Origin: Brachypodium distachyon
Taxonomy: Eukaryota; Streptophyta; Magnoliopsida; Poales; Poaceae
Direction of reading: 5' to 3'
Length of the DNA stretch: 64,000 nt
NCBI RefSeq assembly: GCF_000005505.3
Contig: NC_016133.3
Span: 50,557,237 to 50,621,236, forward strand
Both the position numbers and the translations under genes were made by a program. The notes beneath the pieces are model-generated. The model ran no database searches, was not told the DNA's origin, and was given only the letters and a program-made list of their open reading frames with translations. Positions 48,238 to 61,200 of this stretch are shown here, piece after piece. Position 1 is the first letter of the stretch. Every line of letters begins with the position of its first letter.

Positions 48238-49216
48238 TTGGTTCAAGATATGATATAGTCCCTTATTATAGTTCGGTCCCACTGCTTGTGCTTGTCAATG
48301 ATTGGTTCTTCGGTCGGCCAGTCAGGCGAATGTAGAATTTCTTCCACCGTTCCAGATTTGCTGGAGTATTACTACAGGTTTCTGTTTGTGTTCTTTTGCT
48401 TTGCACTGTACTTTGGTTCCATTTGTATGTCAAGCCTTCCAGTACATGGTTTTCTGCTGTAGAATATACACACTGGTAACGAAAATGCCAGCTCCTGAAC
48501 GTGAAGATGCACAAGCATCGCGAGTGTTGGCCGGAGCTGGGCTGAGCGCCTACGCAAGCGTGTGGTCCCAGCCTAATTACACAGGTGTACAACAATTTTA
48601 GCCAAAAGGAAAAACGAAGATTCAAAATCATGTTTGTTGATCAGCAGAGAAGGACAAAGGAGAAGGCTCGATCAAGTTCGGTACTAGTATATGGAGAACA
48701 CCATAGAGAGAGAGGGAAACATGTCTCCGCAGTCAGTGCTGCGTGGCTGAGAAGGAAAAAAGGATGAAGAGGGCCTTTTTTTGTTGGCATAAGATTGCTA
48801 TTTCGCGCACGGATTGGCATGAATCAGATAGGGGCACGCCAAAAGGTTGGTCAAGCGAGCCAAAATTGTAAAACAAGCAAGCAAAACATTGGTGACTGTC
48901 CATCAAAACGGTCTGATAATACACGTTTACTTTAGTCATTTAAACTTACTTAGGTAACAGATAAACTTGGACATCCAAACATGGACCTTCGTCTCGGGCC
49001 CCTAGTCGACGATGGACACAGCTAGCATGCTCTGTATCGCAAGCAACCAGTTACAAAAACGCAGCGTGCTCGATATTTGCCTCAGGGCAGGTGCTAACAG
49101 TTGGAAAATCTTTCTGGGTACGGGTAAGTACAGTCAGCCGTTCCGAAAATTTACAGCACCCTAACATATAACAGACATTGCAAGTTCTTCATAACTTGTC
49201 ACACAAGCGAAGTTCC
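48238..49216. other. 3' flank of the TFIIIC gene, no gene seen
   Basis: Short frames only, with no family resemblance. The TFIIIC 3' untranslated region should occupy the right part, ending at an unplaced polyadenylation site. Confidence 0.5.
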
Positions 49217-52200
49217 TCATAACATGAATGTACTCGTTGGGTTAGCAAAGAAACGCCTTTTAGACTTGGATGGTCCTGTACAAGTGCCCTGACTGAAAAG
49301 ACTCTGCAATATGATGGGAACCATAGGCACAGGTTCATCGAACACCCGAACATAGAGGTGTTTATCAAGTATTAGCTTTTCCAGTAAGGTCCTGCATGTC
49401 TGCAGAAATAGGGAGTAATGTGAGGCAATGTGCGCAGTCTTGTTATCTAAATGTGGTCGATTGAATATCAAAGATAATTGAGAAAGGACAAAATATTGGG
49501 GTACCACATGGCCATACCTGAGGATTCAGCACATCCATCTGACGGATAACGTCCTCCTGACACAATAGCAGCAAAGCATACGGTCAAAATTTTCAAAATA
49601 ACAATGTTAACAATGATAAGTGGAACCTTAAAGCATATGGGCATGAGAGCATTCTTTGGTACATTGCATACTACAAAGAAACTGCCTAATGAACTTGTGG
49701 CAAACAAACTACTCCCTCCGTCCCATATTAAGTGACTTTCTATTACATGTATATAGACACTTTTTAGGCAGAAATAAATCCATATTTGGACAAATTTGAG
49801 TCACTTAATATGGGACGGAGGGAGTACATGACAAGAGAAAATTGTCTTTAAGTAAAATGCTTGAATCGTGATACTTCAGCATTTCAAGATAATATTTACA
49901 AAATCAAAGGAGTACATATATTTTGTCTTTCATTTGTACAATGCACATATTATCATATTTTTTGCATGCAAACAAGTTCTAACATAGGAGTATTACATAG
50001 CTATGAATTATGAGGGAATTTTTTCCGCCACTTCCTATCAAAATGTTGTAGGCACAACCACATGCACTTTGGATTTACTCCTACAACAGTAAGAAAGGAC
50101 ACAAGCACAATAAATCAATTTGGGTCTTGTTTTACTTTTCTATGTTTTTTTTTCAGCCCAAACATTCTAAAGCTGTTATTCTGTTAACATAGGTTCACAA
50201 GGCTGTTTGGATTGTGTAAAAGTAAAACAATTTTTCTAGTGGGTTTAAATAACATGGCCTTGGTTGCAATCATGAGAAAACATGCTTCATTATGAATTAG
50301 GGCTGATAAGAGAATTCAGTGGTTATATGATACTTTGATTTATGACTTACGCAAGGAGTCAACAATCAGATGAAACCATCATAAAAATAATCCCAACGTA
50401 TAATAATCAGTTACCAATCATAAAAATGAATACGCACCTCTACTACTCCAGGATATTGCATCACATAGCCAATAATTCGACGACTTAAACCTTCATAGAC
50501 AGTACTATTCGTGCTGCCATCACCATTTATCCATGGTAATATAGGGTGATAAATATGCCTTTCACAAGTATGGCAACAATCACTATCCCTGTTCTCTTGT
50601 GTTGCAGCACACAGTGTTTCCTTATCTCCAGGATTTTGACTGCACATTTGAGAGCTCGACTTGCTTTGACCACTCAGGACTGTTACAGTGTGCCCATCGC
50701 CAAGCACCTTTACAGTTCCCTGATTGCTAGATACGGGCCATATGGCATGCTTCTCTTTCAGTAGATTTCTTGTGCCCACAGTCTCCACATTTTGAGAAGC
50801 TGGGGGTCGTGAACAGCTGCAATGCACTGATTCTGCGAGTGTGGTTATATGATACTTTGACTTATGTAAGGAGTCAACAATCTGGAAACCATCATATGCG
50901 TTGACCTATGAAGAAATTGAGCACATGGTGACTGCCAAATTTTAGTAAATGGGGAAGAATAAAGAATAGCTGTTGAGAGGAAGGAATCAAGGAGTATAGC
51001 TTAATATGCAAAGTAATGCATTGCTGTAAGCCTCAAACTCAAGGCTCCATCTCAAAAGGAAATGGCCTACAACAAAACGACAGCCCAAATTGTCTCCTAT
51101 ACAAAAACTGAGTCCATAAACCAAAGGTAAGCAGCACTGGAGCGATTTACACTTCGCTTTTCTCCATCTTACCACCGCTGAAGTGCTTAGCATGTAGAAG
51201 GTGCTACATTCTATCACATGAAGGAGATAAATACTCCCTCTGCTCTTCATTATTTGTTCCTAAATATTACTCAAAAAAGAAAACTTCTTAAAGTTTGACT
51301 TAGGACAAAGCTAGAACATCTTATATTTAGGAACGGAGGTAGTAGCAGACTCGTACAAATCCAACAGCAGGTCTACATTTTTAACCATGTTTCGCTCTAT
51401 AGATGTCTGTAAATATGATTATATGAATGAACAAAGTGCATGTGGGTAATAAGATTTCACTGGCATAAACAAACTTTCAAAGCTTTACCTCCATGGCGAG
51501 ATGAAATCTCTTGAGTGTATCAACAATCACATCGATTAACTGTGTGCCTGCAGTGGATAAGATCAAACAATATGAACTATACCTACCAAAAACAAAGACT
51601 ACTTTATGCACCAACTAAGTTCTACTACCTCCGTTCCCAAATACGGAGTATAAGAATTCCTAGTTTTGTCCTAAGTCAAAAAAAAAGTTTGACCAAGTTG
51701 ATAAAAAATATACTAACATCTACAATATCAAATAAGTATACCATGAAAAGATATATCATGGCGGATTTAATAAAATTCGTTTGGAGCTGTAGATGTCGGT
51801 AATTTTTTCTACAAACTTGGTCAAAGTTTGACTCACGACAAAGCTAGAACTTCTCATATTTAGGAACAGAGGGAGTACAAAACTACGTGAGTGTTTGTTC
51901 ATGAGAATAACAAGTACCTAGTGGATGCAGTGCTTGTGACAATTCTCTCAAACTAACTCCTCCTTCGCCACCTTGACGAATAACACAAAATGCACATCTG
52001 AACAGATCAGAAGACAATTTGCATGATTCATTTTGATTACAAGATAGTGAGTGTAACTGTTCCGCATATATTTTCATAGCATCCCAAGGCCATCCAGTAT
52101 AAGAGTTTTCCAACTGAGATTCAGACAGAAAATGTCGCTGACATGAACTGGAGTTGTTTAAATGCAGTACATTGTCGGGGCTTTCAACCTGGGAATCAAC

Positions 52201-55200
52201 ATCCTTGCTGCTTATCTCCCTGGCTGAAGTCAAAATAAGGCACTCTTTATCATGCAACACTTGCATGCAACTGCTTGCATGATTTCTCTCTTGGTTCAGA
52301 GCAACTCGAATACCAGGAAAACCTTTCTCGCGACGATAACCAAGAGTACTTTTGTGTTTCTTAGTCTCACCGCTTTCATCTTCTACAGTATCAGCCTTGC
52401 GTTTGTGAGTGCCATCACTCAATACACTGGTATCTTCAACTAATGGGCAAGAACTATTAGGTTCATCAGCCTCACAAACTCCTTCAGTTGGCAATGAAGG
52501 TGAAATGAATAACTCTCCTGACAAAACCATAGAAAAGAGATGAATGATTTCCCCACATTCTATATCTGGATAAAGGTAAATTCTATCGTCCATAATGCTC
52601 TTTTGCTGCCCTTCAAGCCATTTTGAAAATTCAGAAGCCTTTTTTCCTGAACCAAATGGGAAGGGAGAATGAGAAGCATTGATGAAGAATTTTCCAGAAA
52701 GGGTGTATGGTTTTGTTCCATTTCCACTAACCTGCAAAATGTGGGCTGAAACATGAACAACGGTACAAAATGAGGTAAAGTGTATTAACAGTACAAAAAC
52801 AACCGGCACTTAAATCATAAATCAAACTGCTAGCTCCGGCTCATCAAGAATTGCAGATGCCCTATCATTCCTGACATGGTTACGGTTACAAACAGGATTG
52901 AGAACTTCTCCAACGGTCAATTGAGCAATTATCATTTCCAGCTCATGTTAAGAAAAAAGATTATTCCACATAGCTCCATTGCAAACACAGGTGCTTATAC
53001 CACGGGGAAACTAAAGGCTGTGAATTTTGAAGTTCAAACTAAACATATTAGCATAAGTGCATGCAGGTGTGAGCACTGATTTGCACTGGTTTCATATGAA
53101 TTACTTCCGTAATGGTGGTTTGTGATAGGACCAGCTTGAGATAGAGTATAATTTTTGTGATTGCAAACCATGGATAGTAAATTTTGCATCCTATGCAACT
53201 GCTGTTTGTAAGGAGAACCGTAAGAACAGTTTTCTCACAGCAAAAATTGCGGGGGGGAATGCCTAGGTTTCACAGGGAATGAATGATTTTATATTTACTG
53301 AAACTGTAGGGGAAACCCCCCACAGTAAATTTTATTAAAATATAAGTGCAAAGAGTAGGAATGTACATGGTAGAGGGGGGGAATATACAAAGCTGCACAA
53401 GTGGAAAGAACTACACAAGAAGAAACCGTCTGATATTGCACTTAATAAAGTTGCAAAAGAGGAATGAAGCTGAATATTGCACTTAATTGTGTGCGAGCAG
53501 AGCTAATGTGGGGTACGAAAGATCTGATCTGGGCTGAACATATACTAGAGAAATAGTAGAGACTGGACATCGATGTGAACTTTAACTGCATAAGTAAGCA
53601 AATACTAACCATGAACTTCTTCTCGTTTAGAAAGGAAAAGGCAGTGAAAATTTCATTCTTTGAATAAAGCTGGAGGGTTGCAGCTAATGAAGCTTGTACT
53701 TCTGACCCTGATGATGTGCTGAGAAAAACCAACTTCAGAAGCTCTATCGCATTTGCAACTGCCAAGGATTTGCAGACATCTCTTCTAGTAATTTCATATT
53801 TGTTGATCTTAATGACCTTTTCATGAGATATACAGGGAATGTCCATGCTTTTACTTGCATGGGTTGCATTTGAACGTCTAGGCAATTTTGCCTGTTCATG
53901 TAATCCGGTTTCTGGATCTGCAGTGCTTGTACTGGCTGAACCTTGCATAACCTGATTAATCCAAGGTAAATGATCGATATTAAATAAGACATAGGTTGGG
54001 AGTTGCAGTTAGATAAATGATCACTTACTAGTTTTTCCTGCCCACTTGGAATTTCCACAGTGGCATTATTATCCTCATTGCTCTTTTTATTCTTAGACCC
54101 AGCTCCCCTGGTCTGGTTCATTTTTTCTATTCGGATGAATTCAAGGGCTTCATCAAGTGCGTTTTTTATTTCTGGATCTTCGAAATAATCCCAATGGACC
54201 GTCTCAGAATCTGATTCTGCACAGTTCCCATGACTAGAACTTGAAATATGGGAATGGCATCCCCTCTCTTTCCATCTCCTTTCCTCTCTGAGAAGGCTAC
54301 AGATTCGCACTACAGCTTCTCTTACATTTCTGTTTTTATTTAAGTATGCCATCCTTTTACGACATGTGTGTGGTGCAGCTGGAAGACCAGAGAGAGAGTT
54401 CCATAAACACTTGGGTCCACGTGCAGCACAAAATCTAGTGTATATCATCAGAAGTTTTCTGCAGATAATAATAACCCATCAGGATCCACTATCATAGAAA
54501 ACCTTTTAGCTCCAGTATTAAGGTCTATAAATCAAACTTCAAAACCATCAAAAGTGGACACAGAACAAAATAATACCTGTCTGATTCATATGTCCACAGG
54601 AATCTTTTACCAGTGGATGATGCAGAAATTCTCAATGGTAGCTCCTCATCCAGGGTAGACTGGGCTGATATCTTTCCAGTGGATCCGCTGGATTCAACTT
54701 TTTGTTTAACAAATCTCATGGTAACCTTATCGGCGGATCTTTTCCTTTTCTGAAAGATCAACCCAGAATTAACTCCTTGCTGTTTTTGTTTAGCCGAAAA
54801 GCTGGGCTGCCCATGAAGCTGTCTATTCTGACAGGACGAAGCACAAAGCACCTACATTAGTAGAAACAATTCCTGCCAGTCAGTATTGAATAGGAGCCAT
54901 AGGCTATTCAAATAAGACATAGCAATATTTTAAGTAGGATAATGAAACAATCAGGCTAGTAACATAGTATTCAGAAAAGCATAACTAAAGAAACAAGCAG
55001 GCAGCAACTTCTGGTAGGCCACTCAATTAAGAATACTAACTGAAACTGAAGACCGTACGTGAGAAAAATTGCCTTCTGAGTTATGAGTATGGCTTTTCTA
55101 ACTTGTACCAAAACAGACTGCACGGATTTCTGTGTATTATGCTAAGTGAGATATGGTTACTCTAAAAATTTCATGGCCATATCTGGAACCATTTGGGAGA

Positions 55201-58200
55201 ACCAAGGAGATACGAACAAATATATTTTCCACATAAATCAGTACCCCTCCTTCTGTCTGTATGAACAGCATTACTACAGTTAGTACTGAAATCACGTATC
55301 TCCGCCAGTGTACCATGATGTACTACACCCATGATTTAATTATTTTTTATTTGTTGGGTACCATTCTAATGCCAGAAAATCGTATCCAAACTAAAGGTGC
55401 TTAGGTACACTCATGCTCAGTTGAAACTTTGCAAAACTTAATCGTGCTAGCTCCACTTTCCATGCTAAAAACTCTTGGCATTAGCTTAAGGTTAAGTGGG
55501 AAAAGAGCATGTTGTGAGATCACCCTTTGTTAGCAAGAGTTACACAGTTACACAGGTCCACCTTTATTTCATAAAATAAACTATGAAACTCCAGCACAGT
55601 TACACAGGTCCACCTTTATTTCCTTTTTATGGCCTCCATAGTTTTCAAGAGAGAAGGTGAGCAGAGAATCAACTATGATCACATTAAAACTTCCAAAACT
55701 CAATCACTTTGATTTTATTCTGCTAAAATAGAGCACTCAAAAATGAATGGATACTAGAGCAGTTAGGTGCTCACTTTCCCATACTTATCATTTGTTACAT
55801 GACCACTTTCCGTGATAAAAGGAGGCTCTTAATTACAACATGGAGAAATAAAAGAATGTAGACCATATGATGACCTCAGCAACATACTTATATGTGATTG
55901 CTTAGTCATCAGGCAGTCACATCTTAATCTGATGTTCAATTGAACTGTTATGGTTTTGTGTTGACCTTCATTAATTCTTCCATGGAATTTATCTACCCTT
56001 ACTTTAAGTCCTCGTCCATCTTTTGGTGCCCCAAAGGAGAAGTCAAGTTTCCTCAATATGGAGGCGAAGCCCTTATTGAAGATGGAGGACAAGGTCAAAT
56101 ACTAATCAGAGTAAATATGGTAATGCAGGACAAGGTCAAATACTAATCATAGTAGTCCTGCAGATCACTTACTGAAGATGGAGGGAAATTCCAAACACTT
56201 ACCTGCTCTACAGAGAGATTCAACTCCCTTGCAATTACATGACAATCTTTGAAAGGAATTCTCCCCTTCCCACTCATATCCATAATACGCTTTTGTAACT
56301 CCAGCCGTTGTTCAGTAGTCATTACTCTAAGAGAGCTCCATGACCGAGGATGAGAAACCTACATGAAACAGGGTATGTTATACTACATTCTAAGAATTAA
56401 AATCAAAACTAAGGCCATAGAGAACTCAATAAGCTGTTTCCAGTGGAGATATTTTTTCTCAACAAAATGCAAGAGCCTTGCGCTTCATTTTGTTGAAAAG
56501 AAAATAACAAGTTTGAAGCCATCAAGAAGGCTAGACACAATGCAGGCACAGAAACAGGAAAAAAAAAAACAATCACGGCACGTCCCAAATGCCAGGCAGC
56601 AACACCCTCAGGCCAAAGGCCCCACTCTAGCGCATAACCTTGCTTCTTATCTAATCATGGCAGGCAGGTAAGGGACCCATGGCCTAGCATGCTCGAAGGC
56701 ACATTCGTTGAGGTTGCTTCCACACCATCCAGCAGGTAAGCAGTGTCGTGGAGGCGAAGCCCTTGTGCAACGGCTTCGGTGTTCAGCGGCACGCCCACTG
56801 TCACCAGCCAGCCAGAGTCTTCCCAGGTGCCGGCGGGGGAAGGTGGATCTTATCCACCCGAGCGTCTCGTACCAAATCTGTTGTGAGAACGGACAATCAA
56901 CGAGCAGATGTTGCATTGTCTCCTGTCACAGAGCAGACAGGCCGGTTCATGCTGCAGCCCTAAACGCGCAAGCTTTTCAGCCGTCCAGCAATTATTCAAG
57001 TTGGCAAGATAGAAGAAGAATTTAACTTTCCCCTGAGCCTAGGTTTTCCAGTTGAGTTCTCAGGATCCATATTGCACCGTGCCATGGAAAGTGGCGAGGT
57101 AACAGGATCGAGCAGAGTCTGTGCTGGTAGTGCTCCAGCGCCACACCAGGCACTCGGTGTTGCCAGAGAGGTGCCTCTTTGGAGCCGGTCTTGCATATTG
57201 CCCACTGAGTGTTGTGTGATGACGATGACTTAGTGTTGGGCGGGCCAATCAGTAGGGTCCCTCTTTGGCGCCGGTCTTGCATATTGCCGACTCGAAGCTC
57301 GCCATCAGAATCGGCGCTGCTTGGTCGGCGGCGCGCCTGGCTGACTGTTTGGCATGGGCAGATGCAAGCTTGCACGCGGCACGCCTGCCGAGGAAGGGAC
57401 CTGTTGTTAGTCGTCTGTGGTGAAGTCGGAGTCGCCAACTCAAGGGAGTGTTGTGTGATTACAATGACATCTGCGTGCAACCTCGATGGCGACCTTCTTT
57501 TGGCAGTGTGTGGATTGCATGTGGGTGGCCAGGACCACCAGTATTGTCCTCGTTGTGGTCATGATCCATGATGCAATAAGGAGGTTTGTTATGTTTTTTG
57601 CCCTGTTTTCAGCAAATTAACTGGGCAACTCTCTTCTACTTAATTATCGGATTGAGTCCTGAGGACTCCGGTTCGAATAAAAAATCATGAATACTAAGGG
57701 AGTAGTTAACAGCAGCAGCAGCCAATGTGATAATGAAATTAGCAAACAGAACATGAACAGTTTAGCTGAAAGGATCTTATAGGCAGAACATTTTAACACA
57801 ATCAGAAAAGAGATAATATATCATAAAGGAATACAGGACACAAAGAGAACAAAACGTAGGTTAGTGTAAACAGAACTGTACAGTTAAACCATTGGTGCAG
57901 GAGTCAAATTTTGATAAACATTTATTTTCAAAGTACATAGAGGGATAAAAGAGTAATTGACCATTCAAGGATGATAACAGCTAAACTCAACAGCAAGATG
58001 TTACTATTATGGGATAATAGTGCAATGATGACTAACCTCAGGTACAGAACAGCCAGGAAAGGCACTAAGCGGCTCAGCCAAACCAGCAGTTAAATAGCAG
58101 TACTCTAATGTTTCCCAGTAAGCATCGACAAACTCCTGCTTTGAAAGCACAAAATCATGCCTGATTTTTGGATGTTGATTCCCATAATCATGGGATGATG

Positions 58201-61200
58201 CGAGAATCCTTGGTCTAGGTTCTTCAATGTAAGGCCTGAGATCCATTGAGTGTGTAGGCACAGCATCTGATGACACACCCGAATCATCTACAAGTTCTGT
58301 TGCAAGTTGGACCAACTAGCAAACATAGCCACAGAAGTGCAGAACTGTGTCATTACAAGTCCACTGCACCCTAAAGAATTAAGATAGCATGCAAGCTGAA
58401 TTGCAATAAACCTAAACTTTGACTTTGCTAAAAATGAATATGCAGCAGGCAAATATCAACCTAAAAGAACTTCAGATTTGTAATCTTCCTAGTATTTAAA
58501 AGAGTACTCTATTTAAAAAGCACCTAAGGTTCTAGATTCTCGCAAAGTTAACTGTAAATATCAAAGAAAAAGAACATTACCTTGAGCTTATCTAAAATAT
58601 TTATTAAGCGTGAGAGTCGGCCCTTGGCATGAGTATCCATGAGCTGGTTGTATTCCTTGGTAGGAATTTCTGAAAGCACTTTTCCAAGCCTACACTTAGT
58701 TATCATGTTATCAGTCTTCTTGGCTGATCCCACAACTTGTAGGAAGAGTTCAAGAGGCATTTCATTTATAGCTGCTGCCATCGAAAATAACTGACTTGAT
58801 TGATCAAGGGCCTTGTCACTATGCCCTTCTTTGGCAGAACCAAATGGAGTGCAGTAACTTGGCAAGCCAGTAACATATACCCACAGAAATTTATGGAACA
58901 GCTTTGCCCGAATCATTTTTGCACCTATAAATCCGTTGGCATGCATAGCTTCTAATATTAATGGTTTCTTCTCTTTAACTCTGCGTGAAATCCTCAAGCC
59001 AGGTATGGCTGCCGTATATTGATTTTGCTTCATTTTAGCTGCTGCACCGGAACGAGTTTCAGTATCGAAGTTCCGCTGTCTGATCCTAATTTGGTCGACA
59101 AGTTCTGATGACAAGTCCCCAACAGAAGAATGCAGTATTACATCAATGAGACGACTGCGAGTGTAGTTTGTAACCAAAGGGACACTAACTTTGATACATT
59201 TACAGCTGCCCTGTTGCTGAAGCTTATTCAATGTGCGAGTCAGTGTCTTCCTATCCATCATTTTTCCGTTTTCCTTTTCAAGTCCCTCTAACCATTTATG
59301 TAACTCCACCTTAAGTACAAATTTCTTTTTCTGTAAAGGAAAAAAGGTATTAAAAATAATGAACTGCAATAAAACATGCACAGGTGCATGAACAAGATGC
59401 ATGCACATGACCGTGAGTAGACAAACTAACAAAAATGACGTTGCTCCTTGCAAATCTGGTTAAGACTAAACTATGATGTCCTTCCATTGATTACACATAA
59501 AAAATAATGAATAGGAACACATGGCTATAAAATATACACTGCATCAAGCGTTCCTTGAAGCGATAAAATGGTATAGAACTGTTAATCTATTTTACTTTTA
59601 TGAAACACATGAGATATTACTCTTTTACTCATACCTTTGAGCTGCACTGTCCAGATAGAAGCGTACTGGTCTAAGGAATATTGAGGCCATAAACCACATA
59701 CTCTTATAATAATAAAACGGATAAATAACCCCCTATAAGTAATTTTCTTTTATTAGCAATCACCAAAAAATATTTTACCATACAAATACCCATCCACCCT
59801 ACTTGTTCATTTTTACAACTTTACTGCGAATTTCCAGTGTTCTTCACCAAATCATGACATATTAGAGGCCATGCAACGACTCCAATACAACAAGACACAG
59901 CGCCACTACAGTGAATAAAGAGAGAAGCTACTGTTGAGAAAGCCGAAGAGAAAGAACGGAATTGGCTGCCTGGTGGATCCGGCTTGATCATGATACAATT
60001 GCTGGAGACTACAAATTGAACAAAGTAACACTTGCAATTAACTTAGAGCAGCTAACGTATGGCTGCAAGACAATGTTATGTTCCTATAAAGTGTAACAAA
60101 CTGCACAAAGTAATTGGAAGTTGCAGTAATGCTCCTGTGAGGTGCATCAGGTTGGGCAAGAGAAAAAGCTTCGGGCCACAGAACAAGCTCTTGGAGAAGT
60201 TCAGGAATGGTAATTTACGACACATTTGTATTTCAATAGATGGTTTGCATGAAAATATTGGTTGACGAGTACTTAGCAGGCAACCTTCAACATGTGTAGA
60301 ATCCTTCTATGCCGTCGATCATCAGAAGTTGAAGGGGGGCACCGATACCTCTTCTTCTGATCCAAAGCAAGTTTATCTAAAAAACAAAGCATGTGATCAA
60401 CTACACTGAACTGAGCAGAATTTTTTGGGTATAACCTACGCCTGTTTATTGAATTTAATAAGGCACCCATGTACTTTTTGAGATTCGAACTTCGTAATCA
60501 CCAAAATTTAGACAACAATATATAGGCAGTGTGACCAAAAGTGGTACCATAGATTCCCATGAAAGTTCTCTTAGTGGAAGGAGTACTTACAAAAAGGAAC
60601 ATATAACTCAAAATAGGAGATAGTTGCAAAATCAAGCTTGGTGAAATACTACTTACAGAAAAACAGGGAAGGAATGTTCTACTCCCTCCGTCCAACAAAA
60701 GATGTCTCAAGTTTGTCAAAATTTGGATGTATCTAGACATGACTTAGTGTGTAGATGCATTCAAATTTAGTCAAAATTGAGACATCCTTTGTTGGACGGA
60801 GGAAGTATATCTCTTACTGACTGGGAACATATAGGGTGACAATAACCTAAATGTTGCAAATGTCTGGAAATCATGAATACAAAAATCTTAAAAAAGTAAC
60901 CACATACAGGGAAGGCATGTTCTAAAACTCTGCAAAATTTCAATAGTATTCGGCAAATAGGATTGCATACTGTTCCCAGAGTGTAAGCCTTTTTCATATC
61001 TCACAAATGCAAATGAATTTGGTTTTGAAACTTTGCATGTTTGTAGAACGTGCATAACCATCCTTGTGCATATAATTCAGGAACTCATGCACATGATTTT
61101 AAGATCTATGAGTAATCAATACCCAGATGTCAATGTCAAAGATAAGTCAAATTTAGGCAGCAGTGCAGCAAAAATAATCAAATACCACAAGCTCTTACAG

